A stretch of 64,000 nt of DNA from Natrinema sp. CBA1119 (GTDB lineage: Archaea > Halobacteriota > Halobacteria > Halobacteriales > Natrialbaceae). Of this stretch, positions 43,951 to 52,285 are shown in pieces (the first letter of the stretch is position 1; the number at the start of each line of letters is the position of its first letter). The translations under genes were made by a program, and so were the position numbers. Below the pieces are notes generated by a model, which saw only the letters and a list, made by a program, of their open reading frames with translations, was not told where the DNA came from and searched no databases. Location of the stretch: positions 465,309 through 529,308 of the forward strand of contig NZ_PDBS01000008.1 in the NCBI RefSeq assembly GCF_002572525.1, read 5' to 3'.

Positions 43951-44909
43951 TGGTTGACCCCTCCGGTTTCGATGATGTCCGCAACCACGCCGAAGTGCTC
44001 GAGTTGTGGGTTCTCCGGGTCGTGAGCCGTGAGTGGTTTCCGTTCCTCGTATGCGTCGCCGATCGCCGCGGTGTGTCGGATCGGTGGCTTCGGCGGGGAG
44101 ACGTCGCCGGCGTCGATCGCCGCCCACTCGTCGGCACGGATCCGCGCGAACGGTGGGATATGGTTGTCGAGCACGGTCTCGAGGTCGTGTCCATTCGAGA
44201 GGGTTCCCTGTTGTGGGTCTACACCGTCGTTGCCGGCCAGCAGGAAACTCGCGAAGCTCTCTTGGGTGTTCATCGACTCCAGTAGCTTTCGATCCGTGGT
44301 TTGGTGGTCGATCCGAGCGGAGAGATCGTTCGGAACCGTTGCCAGTATTTCGAACTCGCCGAGCTGCCGTCGGATCGGTTCGACAAGTCGAATCGCAGTC
44401 TCTCGGAGTCCGTTCATCGCCTCTGGTTTCGGCATGAGCGGGAGTATCGCATTCGGCGCTGCGATAACCGCGTTGTTCGTGAGTTTCTTCCGAGTCCCCG
44501 GTACGTCGAACAGCATGTAGTCGTATGTCTCGCCGAGGTGTGTGTCGACGAGTTCCTGTTTCATCTTGAGGTCCGACGCGAGCACCGAGTCTTTCGAGAG
44601 TTCGTCTGAGACCGTATCGAGATTCAGCGCCGGAATGAAATCGAAGCCGTGGCCGGGGTTCTTGACGATCGACTCGAGCGGTTCTCCCTCGAGTAACACG
44701 TCGGCCAAATCGGTCGCGCTGTCGTTCTCTCGCGTGTAGTAGCCGAGGCCGGTCGAGAGGTGTCCCGCCGGATCTAAGTCAACGACGAGTACGTTGTGGT
44801 CTCGGAAATCGCCGAGAATCCCGCCAAGGGTGCTTGCAAACGTGCTCTTTCCGAATCCCCCTTTCAGCATGGGGAAACAGACGGCTCGTGGTGTGGGTTT
44901 CGCTGCCAT
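43947..44909 (-). CDS. parA: ParA-type partition ATPase
   Basis: 320 residues from the ATG at 44909; 31 more codons upstream are open but unlikely. Deviant Walker A KGGFGKST is near residue 16, the switch VVDLDPAGHLSTGLG follows, and Walker B is YMLFDVPGTRKK. ParA proteins position plasmid or chromosome DNA by ATP-driven nucleoid binding. Pairing with the downstream adaptor and the upstream direct repeats makes a complete segregation cassette, so the region likely comes from an autonomous replicon. Confidence 0.92.
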   Translation of the reverse strand: MAAKPTPRAVCFPMLKGGFGKSTFASTLGGILGDFRDHNVLVVDLDPAGHLSTGLGYYTRENDSATDLADVLLEGEPLESIVKNPGHGFDFIPALNLDTVSDELSKDSVLASDLKMKQELVDTHLGETYDYMLFDVPGTRKKLTNNAVIAAPNAILPLMPKPEAMNGLRETAIRLVEPIRRQLGEFEILATVPNDLSARIDHQTTDRKLLESMNTQESFASFLLAGNDGVDPQQGTLSNGHDLETVLDNHIPPFARIRADEWAAIDAGDVSPPKPPIRHTAAIGDAYEERKPLTAHDPENPQLEHFGVVADIIETGGVNQ

Positions 44910-45019
44910 TGTGTGATTCCGCCCGTCGCAGCGCCGGTTTCGGAACCGATCGGCTGTTTCGACGGGCACCCGAGACATTCGTTCAAACCTACTTATGTCC
45001 ACCGGAGGCAGCTAACGTG

Positions 45020-45085
45020 GTTGCCTCAGTTGCCTTAGGTGGCTCAGTTGAGTTGCCTAAGGTGGCTAAGTCACCTGAGTTAGCC
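45020..45085. repeat. direct repeats upstream of parA (candidate centromere or operator)
   Basis: Partial unit 45020-45028, a 23-bp unit 45029-45051 and a 22-bp unit 45052-45073. Each begins gttgcct and contains aggtggct and agt, then a degenerate inverted unit 45074-45085. Located 30-100 bp upstream of the parA TATA-like catcataagtagg complement (near 44990). Confidence 0.7.
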
Positions 45086-45454
45086 GGTGTAGGCGACTTA
45101 ATTGAGTTCGCTACGGCAGGCAGCGTCGCTACTCGAGGGAGTGTAGGAATCACAGGCGGCAGAGCCGCCCCAGGTGAGCCTGGTATTTAGCAGCCGGTTG
45201 GGCCGGCGATCGTGGCTACGGGAGCGGCAAGGAAAGGCGTTGCGTCAATCGGGTAGATAAGACCGTATTACTCACGAGTAAGATAGTCTATCCTCGAGTA
45301 ATCAGGCAATGTTCGCATGAAAGCGGCCGCCACCGTGACGGTCACGAGAAGGCAGGCAGAACGCCGACCGATCAACGTTGTCAGACCTTTCGCGACCGGC
45401 AGACGCGACGGCCAGCGTTGGCTTTCGACTAGCGACTGATAGCCGTTGTGGTGA
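45086..45454. other. 369-bp non-coding region
   Basis: Follows the parA repeats. Contains a ggcggcagagccgcc hairpin near 45156-45170. A 130-codon minus frame here has wrong composition and is rejected. Possible origin region, not proven. Confidence 0.35.
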
Positions 45455-45655
45455 CTAATTCGGGCCCACTGTCCCAAACCGGTCGTCTTCGTCAAGGCAC
45501 TGATAGCAGATATCCACAAGCTCATCGGGTCCAAGGCCGGCTTTGGTGTCCCCATCCCGTTCTTCGCAGACCTCGCATGTGCCGATCGTCGCTTCGTACT
45601 CGTCTGGGTGGTCAGGATTCGGGTAGGTCGAAGGTGTGTCCTCGTTCGATTCCAT
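45455..45655 (-). CDS. small zinc-ribbon protein
   Basis: 66 residues: acidic start (MESNEDTPSTYPNPDHPDEY), then CEVCEERDGDTKAGLGPDEL and CYQC, a complete four-Cys ribbon. Unrecognised; typical of this element. Confidence 0.65.
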   Translation of the reverse strand: MESNEDTPSTYPNPDHPDEYEATIGTCEVCEERDGDTKAGLGPDELVDICYQCLDEDDRFGTVGPN

Positions 45656-46021
45656 ATCACAGCACCTCGGGTCGAATCAATAATTCTAACGAGAGGACGT
45701 CATATTGGCGGGCAACCATCACGGCCCAATTTCTGTAGGCGTTGGACTCAACAGGCCAGCGGGCGTCTCTCCACGTGTCGCGTTCCCAACCACGCGACCC
45801 GCTCGCCGAATCCCCCAGTCATCCACCGGCGAGTGGTTTTCAACCGCGGAGTATCCGGGCCACGAAGTACTTATACGGGGTCGTGATACGCAAACATGTC
45901 GCGTGACCCACGCGACGGTTCGATCATCATCCCGTCCGGCGGTAGTCGTTGCCAGACGCTCTCGCCGGGCTGGGGGCTATTCGTGTTCTAGTGGAGACAC
46001 CGCGTTTCGAGTGAAAATCAG
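45656..46021. other. 366-bp region, one possible 31-codon ORF
   Basis: An ATG at 45897 preceded by a TATA-like acttatac opens MSRDPRDGSIIIPSGGSRCQ to a stop at 45992, possibly a microprotein. No other signal. Confidence 0.3.
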
Positions 46022-46186
46022 TTAGTCGTCGAAGTAGCCCATCCAGTGGTCGTCACAGTCGACGTGGGCCGTTCCCTCTCGAGTCGACTCAACGGCATGG
46101 CCCGGCGCGAAGTACGCGCCACAGCCGACGCATGGCCGCGAGCCCTGCCCGGCGTGCCAGCGGCGGTAGGTGCCGGTGTTACTCAT
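46022..46186 (-). CDS. 54-residue zinc-knuckle protein
   Basis: MSNTGTYRRWHAGQGSRPCV, GCGAYFAPGHAVESTREG and VDCDDHWMGYFDD. Cys in PCVGCG with later His/Cys form a treble-clef-like site. Last gene of the long minus-strand train that begins with padR at 50820. Overlaps the preceding gene by 4 nt. Confidence 0.65.
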   Translation of the reverse strand: MSNTGTYRRWHAGQGSRPCVGCGAYFAPGHAVESTREGTAHVDCDDHWMGYFDD

Positions 46187-46419
46187 GCGTCCTCCGTTTC
46201 GAACAGCCGGTCGTCGAACTCCCCATCCGGTGGGTGGCTCGCCGTAACCGGCTGGTCGGCGTCGATCGCCGCGTTGAGCGAGACCAGACAGTAGGGATGC
46301 CGGAGTACCGACCAGCCCTCGCGGTCGAATACGATCTCGATATCGTCCGGGTGGGCTTGACACTCCGGGCAGTAGAGATTCGTGTACTGGCCGTCGGGGA
46401 TGGTTTCAGGATTGACCAT
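46183..46419 (-). CDS. zinc-knuckle element protein
   Basis: 78 residues from the ATG at 46419. CPECQAHPDDIEIVFDREGW is the knuckle; HPYCLVSLNAAIDADQPVTA follows. Unrecognised. Joined to both neighbours by overlaps (TAATG upstream, ATGA downstream). Confidence 0.65.
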   Translation of the reverse strand: MVNPETIPDGQYTNLYCPECQAHPDDIEIVFDREGWSVLRHPYCLVSLNAAIDADQPVTASHPPDGEFDDRLFETEDA

Positions 46420-46685
46420 TAGACGCCCACCACTATCGATACGCCTTGTCTGAGGAGTACCGCAAGGCCCATGAGCGCCGTTACCGCGCCCAACAGGAAC
46501 GCAACCAGGAACATCGGCTCGAGGAGCGGCCCCATGTAGGTCAGGATGTTTCCGACCGGCGTTCCCTCGAGACCGCCCCCGTAAGCCAGTCGGTGCGAGA
46601 GTGTCGACAAGACGACTAACGTCAGCCCCGCTGCGAGGCACAGAACTCCGATCGGGTCGTACCCGGTCGTTTCGTTACTCCCCAC
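46419..46685 (-). CDS. two-span membrane protein (GTG start)
   Basis: 88 residues, helices IGVLCLAAGLTLVVLSTLSH and PMFLVAFLLGAVTALMGLAV. GTG at 46685 is the only start that overlaps the previous stop. Unrecognised. Confidence 0.6.
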   Translation of the reverse strand: MGSNETTGYDPIGVLCLAAGLTLVVLSTLSHRLAYGGGLEGTPVGNILTYMGPLLEPMFLVAFLLGAVTALMGLAVLLRQGVSIVVGV

Positions 46686-47037
46686 TGTCGCTCACCTCCC
46701 GAAACGTCAGTCGCTTTCGCGCCCCGAACGACACGCTCTCGAGTCGCCAGCCAGCTCGTCGCATGAGTGTGAGGAGGTCGTTCGTCGCGGTGTCGCACTG
46801 CCACGTCGGGTCGACACACCCGATATCGATTGTCGTCGGTCGCCAGTCCTCGTCGGTGCCGTCGACATGCACATGGAGTCCGCCGAGCGAACACAGCATA
46901 TTCACGAGTTCCTGGCGCGTCGGGTCGTCGTTCGCGGCTTCCAGTGCTTGCTCGAGGGTCGACGGTGCGGGCTTCCAAAAGAACAGTTTCGTGTCCGGGT
47001 CGGTTTGGTGGACCGATCGGTCGCTACGCGAGGTCAT
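46675..47037 (-). CDS. hypothetical element protein
   Basis: 120 residues (TLEQALEAANDDPTRQELVN, MLCSLGGLHVHVDGTDEDWR). A helical N-terminal part and a beta C-terminal part. Unrecognised; in the minus operon. Confidence 0.6.
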   Translation of the reverse strand: MTSRSDRSVHQTDPDTKLFFWKPAPSTLEQALEAANDDPTRQELVNMLCSLGGLHVHVDGTDEDWRPTTIDIGCVDPTWQCDTATNDLLTLMRRAGWRLESVSFGARKRLTFREVSDSGE

Positions 47038-47507
47038 GACTCAGCCCTCTCGAGCGGGTACTGTGCCAGTTCACGCGCGGCCTTCCGGGCCAGCGTCTCA
47101 CCGATTCCGGGCGCAGTCTCGAGCATATCCGAGCGCGCGGTTGCGATCCGCTCGAAGTCGCCGAAGGTGTAGGCGAGCGCCCACAACCGGGCGTCCGAGA
47201 ACTGCGAGGTGTCACGGAACGGCCCACTGACGAGTTGGTTGAACGGCCGCTGGTCGGTCGTATCGACGTGTTCGATACCGACCGTCTGGACGTGCTCGCG
47301 CACTCGATCGGCGTCTTTCGCGTTCCCTCCAGTCCAGGTATCCGGGCCGTGGGCCGTGTGGTAGACACACCGAATCTCGTCGTTCCGCGTGTAGTAGATG
47401 AACGTGGTGCCACTCGGTCGAAGTACCAGCGCGTCGGCGTGGGGATTGAATCCGAGCACGTTCACGTCGGCGGCGATCGACGTGAGCGTATCGCCAGCGT
47501 CGGTCAT
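47034..47507 (-). CDS. HhH-ended element protein
   Basis: 157 residues. An N-terminal domain (LVLRPSGTTFIYYTRNDEIR) and a middle helix are followed by a helix-hairpin-helix-like end (LETAPGIGETLARKAARELA). The GIG-ET-LA turn is typical of HhH DNA-binding units. Possibly a DNA-contacting accessory protein. Confidence 0.6.
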   Translation of the reverse strand: MTDAGDTLTSIAADVNVLGFNPHADALVLRPSGTTFIYYTRNDEIRCVYHTAHGPDTWTGGNAKDADRVREHVQTVGIEHVDTTDQRPFNQLVSGPFRDTSQFSDARLWALAYTFGDFERIATARSDMLETAPGIGETLARKAARELAQYPLERAES

Positions 47508-47911
47508 TGTTCACCCCTTGCGTCGGGGTGAATCGGTCCCATGGCATCGAACTTCTCGAGGAAATCCGAGCGTCGCATGTAGTTGCCAGCGCCTTCCGCG
47601 TCTCGGTACTCGCGAGCGATAACGACGTGCTCGTAGCAGCCCACGGCGTCCTCGAAGCGGCCGATCACAGCGTCGGAAACCTTCTCGAGATTGAGGAATC
47701 GGACCACCTTCTCGTCGGATCGGTCGTCGTTTTCGTCGAAGACGTCGCCCCACGTCTTGTCGGGAAGGTCAGTGATGACGACCCACGACCAGTCGTCGAC
47801 CAGATACTCACACACCGTTCCCATCGTTGCGCCGTTCTCGAGCATCGAGTAGCCTCGAGCACGTTCCTCGTGTGCGGGATCGACGCCGTTGGCGTGGTCG
47901 GATTTACTCAT
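47504..47911 (-). CDS. hypothetical element protein
   Basis: 135 residues (ARGYSMLENGATMGTVCEYL, FLNLEKVSDAVIGRFEDAVG). Mixed alpha/beta, acidic. Unrecognised. Overlaps both neighbours. Confidence 0.6.
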   Translation of the reverse strand: MSKSDHANGVDPAHEERARGYSMLENGATMGTVCEYLVDDWSWVVITDLPDKTWGDVFDENDDRSDEKVVRFLNLEKVSDAVIGRFEDAVGCYEHVVIAREYRDAEGAGNYMRRSDFLEKFDAMGPIHPDARGEQ

Positions 47912-48095
47912 CGGCGACCACCCGAATATCGCTCGTGCCGTCTTTCGACTTGATCGACTGTTCGATCATTTCGGCCTTGTCTTGCGTCTCGACAGTCAAC
48001 GACCGACAGGCGAACCCGGCGAAGTTGAACTCGACAGCGTAGCCGGTGCTCGCGTGGCCGAACTCGCGGGCCGGCGAGCGATCCATGCCCACCAT
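47904..48095 (-). CDS. small element protein
   Basis: 63 residues from the ATG at 48095 inside a TAATG junction. FNFAGFACRSLTVETQDKAE and SIKSKDGTSDIRVVADE show a beta-alpha-beta pattern. Unrecognised. Confidence 0.6.
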   Translation of the reverse strand: MVGMDRSPAREFGHASTGYAVEFNFAGFACRSLTVETQDKAEMIEQSIKSKDGTSDIRVVADE

Positions 48096-48520
48096 TACGA
48101 ATCGGCCTCCTGCTCGCCGCGGTCGGCACCCGGAAGCCACGCTTCGCGCCACGTCACGCGGGCCGATCCGCCACGACGGGAACAGGTATCGCATTCCCAT
48201 TCGGTCTCGTCGGTCGTTCGGAGCGTGCCGTCACACCGGTCGCCGTACTTGTCGCACGGGTCGCCGTCGGCTGGCGTCGTTCGGAACCACTCAAGACAGC
48301 CCTCGCTACACGAACGCCGATCGTTTACTGATTCGACGTGGCCCTCGCAGTCGGGGCGCGGACAGTCGTCACCGATATCGGGCAGCTCGTCGGTGCCGAT
48401 CTCTCGGTCGCCGATCTCCGTGACGACGGTCCCAAGTGCCGGGTCGTCGACCGCCCGGAACTCGCCGGTAGACGTTTTGAAGAACGTGCCGGGCTCGAGT
48501 TCGGTGTCGTCGGTCGACAT
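48095..48520 (-). CDS. multi-zinc-knuckle element protein
   Basis: 141 residues. Cys groups CPRPDCEGH, CSEGCLEW, CDKYGDRCDG and CDTCSRRG suggest two zinc sites of the McrA/HNH or treble-clef kind, without a visible catalytic His-Asn-His. Ends EQEADS with the shared TAATG junction. Unrecognised. Confidence 0.65.
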   Translation of the reverse strand: MSTDDTELEPGTFFKTSTGEFRAVDDPALGTVVTEIGDREIGTDELPDIGDDCPRPDCEGHVESVNDRRSCSEGCLEWFRTTPADGDPCDKYGDRCDGTLRTTDETEWECDTCSRRGGSARVTWREAWLPGADRGEQEADS

Positions 48521-49284
48521 TACGAATCGGCCTCCTCAAGATTCGGTGCGAGTGTGAACCACATGTGTTCGGTCTCGACTCGCAGCGGGTAGTTGTCCCC
48601 GAACCGGAGCGTGACCTCTGCGCGTGGCGAGAGCCCCGCTGCGATATCGGTCAGATAGTCACACGAGTAGCAGGCGGCCGCGTCCGGGCCGTCGACGGTC
48701 GCGGTGCCGTCGAGATCGAACGTGTACCAGTCGCCGTCTACTCGCGTCGCCACGTCCACCCAGTCGTCGGTCGTCGACAGTCGGACGGGCTGGCTCGAGG
48801 GACCGGCCACGCCGCCGACCGCGGCCTTGAACCGGCTGGCCGGGGCTGTGACCGTCGTCGGGTACTCGAACTCGTCCGGCTCGCCCATCTCTCGGAGAGA
48901 GTGTGGGTCCGCGAGCGGGACGTGGTTGCCGCCCGATCCCGCCGTGACAAGGAACTCGTCCTCTCCGTCCCGAAGCGTGAGTTTCTGTGTCTTGGGATTG
49001 TCGATACCGATGATACCGCGGTCGAAGTCGTCGTGCTCGACGGCGATCGTGACCGCCTCGTGGTCGGTTTCGTATTCGACCGGGATGGACACGCCACCCG
49101 CGAGGACGTTCGCCGCGTCCACGATTTCCGCCTCGATCGCGTCGGCTTCGAAGTGGAGTTCGTAGGCGTTGACGAACTGTCCGAGCGTGCCGACCGCGCG
49201 TGTAAGTCGGTCCGTGTCGGCGACCGCCTCGAGTCGGTACTGGTACATCTCGAGTCCGCGCGAGAGGGGTTTGGTGGTGCTCAT
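48520..49284 (-). CDS. PCNA-like sliding clamp 1
   Basis: 254 residues, the length of archaeal PCNA. The C-terminal half matches the clamp pattern: CYSCDYLTDIAAGLSPRAEV, TLRFGDNYPLRVETEHMWF, TLAPN, aligning with the ...FSLDYLKDM...VTVELG...YMLAPRI end of haloarchaeal PCNA. The centre holds an interdomain-connector-like stretch. The usual basic residues lining the hole are fewer than in host clamps. It may tether an element polymerase, nuclease or methyltransferase to DNA. Ends EEADS at a TAATG junction. Confidence 0.72.
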   Translation of the reverse strand: MSTTKPLSRGLEMYQYRLEAVADTDRLTRAVGTLGQFVNAYELHFEADAIEAEIVDAANVLAGGVSIPVEYETDHEAVTIAVEHDDFDRGIIGIDNPKTQKLTLRDGEDEFLVTAGSGGNHVPLADPHSLREMGEPDEFEYPTTVTAPASRFKAAVGGVAGPSSQPVRLSTTDDWVDVATRVDGDWYTFDLDGTATVDGPDAAACYSCDYLTDIAAGLSPRAEVTLRFGDNYPLRVETEHMWFTLAPNLEEADS

Positions 49285-49382
49285 AGGTGGATTTCCTCCA
49301 TGTGTTCGTGGTGTTTTTCGGGCGTGGCACTCGTCTCGTCGCAGAGCACGCAGTCGATGGATTCGGACAGTTCACGCCTCAC
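49281..49382 (-). CDS. 33-residue C2H2 zinc finger
   Basis: GTG at 49382 overlaps the previous stop; it reads MRRELSESIDCVLCDETSAT then PEKHHEHMEEIHL. C-x2-C...H-x4-H spacing is a single classical finger. Overlaps the clamp gene start by 4 nt. The smallest gene of the train, supported by context. Confidence 0.6.
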   Translation of the reverse strand: MRRELSESIDCVLCDETSATPEKHHEHMEEIHL

Positions 49383-49773
49383 GGATCGACACCTCGTCTG
49401 TTTGGTCGCGGTGTTTGTAGAACGTGAACCGGTAGCCGCCGTCGGTCCACCACCACTCGCTATCGGCGACGCTCGAGCCCGACCCCATGCTCGTCTTCTT
49501 GACGAACCGGACGCCGTCGATCGTGAACGTCCACGGGAGCTTCTTGCCCGCGGCGAGTTTCTGTCCGAGATTCGGGACCGTGCTCTCATCGACTTCGAAC
49601 CGGTCCTCTCCCGCGTACTTGGCGGCGATCTCGCGTTGGGCGTCCGTGAGTCCGGGTTCCATCGCACGGTCGTATTCCTCTGTTCCGGGTTCGGCGTCGC
49701 CGTCGACCACCGCAAAGAGGTTCGCGAGCGCGTGTCCGAGCGTGTCGCCTTCGATAGTTTCCGATTCGGACAT
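49372..49773 (-). CDS. hypothetical element protein
   Basis: 133 residues. EGDTLGHALANLFAVVDGDA, LTDAQREIAAKYAGEDRFEV and a beta C-terminus with WWWTDGGYRFTFYKH. Unrecognised. Ends in the EVSIREA region overlapping the C2H2 gene. Confidence 0.6.
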   Translation of the reverse strand: MSESETIEGDTLGHALANLFAVVDGDAEPGTEEYDRAMEPGLTDAQREIAAKYAGEDRFEVDESTVPNLGQKLAAGKKLPWTFTIDGVRFVKKTSMGSGSSVADSEWWWTDGGYRFTFYKHRDQTDEVSIREA

Positions 49774-50144
49774 TACGAATCAGCCTCCGCGTCGTCCAGC
49801 ACGGTGAGGAATCCGACATACTCTGACTGCGTGAATTGGCCGCGGTCCAGTTCCGGCACAGAGTGGTGGCCGATTTTGATCCGGTATTCAGTGCCGTTCC
49901 CTTTCAGGAAGATCGTATCCTCATAGGCCATTTCAAGGAGGGTAGTATCCTCCTTGGGAACGACTGTGAGTGGTCGAACGCGGTCGTTGATCCGAACCGA
50001 ATCACCCGCGGATAGCTGCGACGCTTTTTCTGTGACCGCTTTTCGCTGGTCGAACGTGAGTAGGTCTTTGACGTTCTCGACCCCGGTGTAGTCGATGTCT
50101 GGAGCGGTCTTTTCGTCGTCGGGGGCCATGGTTTCGGTCGGCAT
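49773..50144 (-). CDS. hypothetical element protein
   Basis: 123 residues from the ATG at 50144. QRKAVTEKASQLSAGDSVRI, NDRVRPLTVVPKEDTTLLEM suggest a small beta-barrel C-terminal domain. Ends DDAEADS with the shared TAATG junction. Unrecognised. Confidence 0.62.
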   Translation of the reverse strand: MPTETMAPDDEKTAPDIDYTGVENVKDLLTFDQRKAVTEKASQLSAGDSVRINDRVRPLTVVPKEDTTLLEMAYEDTIFLKGNGTEYRIKIGHHSVPELDRGQFTQSEYVGFLTVLDDAEADS

Positions 50145-50536
50145 TACGCTGGCACCTCCACGTCCTCGAGCCGGTCGTGATCGATACCGTAGATCCGCAC
50201 GTCGGCGTCCCTGAGAATCGTGTCTTTCGTCCGCTGGTAGTCCTCTACGTCTTGGTCGGGGTCGACCGACTCGACACGCGGCTCGGCGTCGCCAGCCGGG
50301 ACGTACACCTCGTAGCTCCAGTTGAACTCCCTCCCGCCCGCGTACAGTATGAGCGTTCCACGGCCGTTTTCTTCGACGCGGTGGGGTTCGCCGAGGATTT
50401 CCGAGTGTCCGCGTTCGTCGCCGCCCCACACTTCGATTCCGCCGTCGATCTCCGCCATGATCGGGAGTCGGTCGGCGAGATCGGCGTCGCGGTCGTACTC
50501 GTCTGGCAACCATTCAGGGTCGTCGGAGTCGGACAT
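50144..50536 (-). CDS. hypothetical element protein
   Basis: 130 residues from the ATG at 50536. GGIEVWGGDERGHSEILGEP and TLILYAGGREFNWSYEVYVP look like a beta-sandwich; a terminal helix follows. Unrecognised. TAATG junction on both sides. Confidence 0.62.
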   Translation of the reverse strand: MSDSDDPEWLPDEYDRDADLADRLPIMAEIDGGIEVWGGDERGHSEILGEPHRVEENGRGTLILYAGGREFNWSYEVYVPAGDAEPRVESVDPDQDVEDYQRTKDTILRDADVRIYGIDHDRLEDVEVPA

Positions 50537-50820
50537 TACGCGCTCACCCCGTCGAACCGCTCGCGTTCCCATTGTTGTTGGTGCGCCATTGCCGACTCGG
50601 CGCGGTCGGTCACGCGGTACTCGTTGGTCCGCTTGTCGCGTTCGCGTTTCGTGACGAGTCCCATGTCGACCAACGTGTCGAGATTTGGATACAGCCGCCC
50701 GTGATTGACCTCGGTGCCGTAGTAGTCCTCGAGTTCTTCGCGGATTTTCGTTCCCTTGACTGGTTCAGCGGCGGCGATCACGTAGAGTGCATTCCACCGA
50801 AATTCGGTCATCTCTCGCAC
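50536..50820 (-). CDS. PadR-family transcription regulator
   Basis: 94 residues: FRWNALYVIAAAEPVKGTKI, REELEDYYGTEVNHGRLYPN, LDTLVDMGLVTKRERDKRTN is the PadR winged helix (G-x-[IL]-Y...L-x-x-G-x-[IV]). First gene of the minus train 50820-46022, so it likely represses its own operon from the AT-rich region 50830-50930. Confidence 0.88.
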   Translation of the reverse strand: MREMTEFRWNALYVIAAAEPVKGTKIREELEDYYGTEVNHGRLYPNLDTLVDMGLVTKRERDKRTNEYRVTDRAESAMAHQQQWERERFDGVSA

Positions 50821-51011
50821 CGTCTGTTGTGGCGTCGTGTCAGCTTGTACTATATTTCAAACTACCTGACTATCAACTATAAACGTTCCCCCGACAGGCG
50901 TCTTTTCCATTCTGTAGAAATAGTATATTGAGTGTGCCCTCAGAAGAACATGAATTCTCCGTAGGCGATAACCGGGCGAGAGACTATCGGTTTGTCCACC
51001 GAACGGACTGT

Positions 51012-51125
51012 ATGGCCGATGAAACGCTCACCACAGCGGAGATCGAGAAACTCCAGGCTTTGCTCGAGGCGAATCAGCGAGTCGGTGCGAAACTATCCCC
51101 CGAAAACGGGCGCGATAACGGCTAA
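51012..51125 (+). CDS. 37-residue helical peptide gene (possible)
   Basis: MADETLTTAEIEKLQALLEA, NQRVGAKLSPENGRDNG, one amphipathic helix. A longer frame from 50928 exists. A TATA-like aatagtatat lies near 50918. Weak support. Confidence 0.35.
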   Translation: MADETLTTAEIEKLQALLEANQRVGAKLSPENGRDNG

Positions 51126-51149
51126 GGTACTGGCGTCCGAGTGGTACTT

Positions 51150-51368
51150 ATGTCCACGGTACAAGCGATACGAACACTGAAAGACGACGCTGTTACAATC
51201 GTTCAACTGACGCTGGCGGCGTTTTTCTTTCTCTCGTTTATCGGGTGGGCACACATGGTGATCCGTTCGTACTACTACCTCGAAGACCTCTACCACTACC
51301 CCGGACTGCTGTTGCTCCTTGCTGCGGAGGCCGTGGCGATCTGGTTGCTTGCCTACCTATACGGGTGA
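51150..51368 (+). CDS. two-span membrane protein
   Basis: 72 residues from the ATG at 51150; helices IVQLTLAAFFFLSFIGWAHM and LLLLLAAEAVAIWLLAYLYG. Unrecognised. Confidence 0.6.
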   Translation: MSTVQAIRTLKDDAVTIVQLTLAAFFFLSFIGWAHMVIRSYYYLEDLYHYPGLLLLLAAEAVAIWLLAYLYG

Positions 51369-51505
51369 AAGGGGTGTCAGAGAGGCTCTGTTGAAACCCT
51401 TAGAACATGATGGGGTGGTCACCCTCTGGGGTAAGTACAGGTCATATACTGATCGAATAGGATTTTCCATCCAGAAATAATATATAACAGTAAAATAATA
51501 CCTAG

Positions 51506-51907
51506 GTGGTGACTTCAAGTCGTCGCAGGTTTTTGCTTGGAACCGGTGCGACGATTGCACTACTTTCCGGCTGTAGTCGTCTTTCCAACGTCCTCTCTGA
51601 TCCTCGTACGCTATATTTCGTGGTTTACAATAATACGTCAGAGGCCAACATTTTTCACTTCGCTACTGAGACGAAACAAGGACTTGAGGACTGGGTATCG
51701 TTGAGGGCAGATGCAAATGAAGATAATAAGTCCGTGGTAGATATCTCCGATCTCAATGAAATAATCGCTGTCCATGGATTTGTCGATGACGTTCCCTTGC
51801 GAACTACCGAGATTGATTCCACGGAAAAGTGTCTTATCGTGACGATTGTGTACGACCGATTAGATGAAAAGCCGTGGATATCCTGGAATGGATCTAACGG
51901 TTGTTAA
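51506..51907 (+). CDS. Tat lipoprotein, unrecognised
   Basis: 133 residues from GTG. Twin-arginine signal SRRRFLLGTGATIALLSGC with the lipobox Cys at about residue 23. The mature part is beta-rich (LYFVVYNNTSEANIFHFATE). Low-GC codon use compared with neighbours suggests separate acquisition. An unexpected exported protein between two element operons; possibly surface exclusion or adsorption control, which is speculation. Confidence 0.7.
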   Translation: MVTSSRRRFLLGTGATIALLSGCSRLSNVLSDPRTLYFVVYNNTSEANIFHFATETKQGLEDWVSLRADANEDNKSVVDISDLNEIIAVHGFVDDVPLRTTEIDSTEKCLIVTIVYDRLDEKPWISWNGSNGC

Positions 51908-52060
51908 TACTATCAGTTGCGTATAAACTGTCTTTTTATTACCTTTAGTTTCGTCTGAGAAGCATCGTTCCGTTCGCACATATAGCGAGTATGCGTTTCG
52001 CACAAAAACACATATGAAGAATAGGATTTTAACATAGCCATCGGAGAGAAAGAACCGCCG

Positions 52061-52285
52061 TTATCGCCAGTCGGCCAGCGCCACGAACGACTCGCCACTC
52101 GCCGAGATCCACGCTTGCTCTGCCAGTTCGCCACTCGCATCGAAGATTGCCAGTTCGTCCGGCCAGTCGTCATTCTCAATTTGGACGCGTGAAATGGCGT
52201 CCCGGCGCTGGTTTGCGTGCGGACTCTCGAGGTCCGACGGCGAGACGTAGTCGAACGGGTCGGATTCAGATTCCGATTCGCTCAT
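52061..52285 (-). CDS. small element protein
   Basis: 74 residues (DPFDYVSPSDLESPHANQRR, VQIENDDWPDELAIFDASGE). Last gene of the minus train starting near 61422. Overlaps the J-domain gene by 4 nt. 51908-52060 is AT-rich spacer. Confidence 0.62.
   Translation of the reverse strand: MSESESESDPFDYVSPSDLESPHANQRRDAISRVQIENDDWPDELAIFDASGELAEQAWISASGESFVALADWR

Noticed and set aside
45020..45085. CRISPR repeat pair
   Set aside because: 22-23-bp units abut without spacers and lie before parA; interpreted as a partition or operator site.
48565..49926. 453-codon plus-strand open frame
   Set aside because: Antisense to the PCNA-like gene and its neighbours; Arg/Val-rich basic composition typical of the reverse frame of GC-rich haloarchaeal genes.
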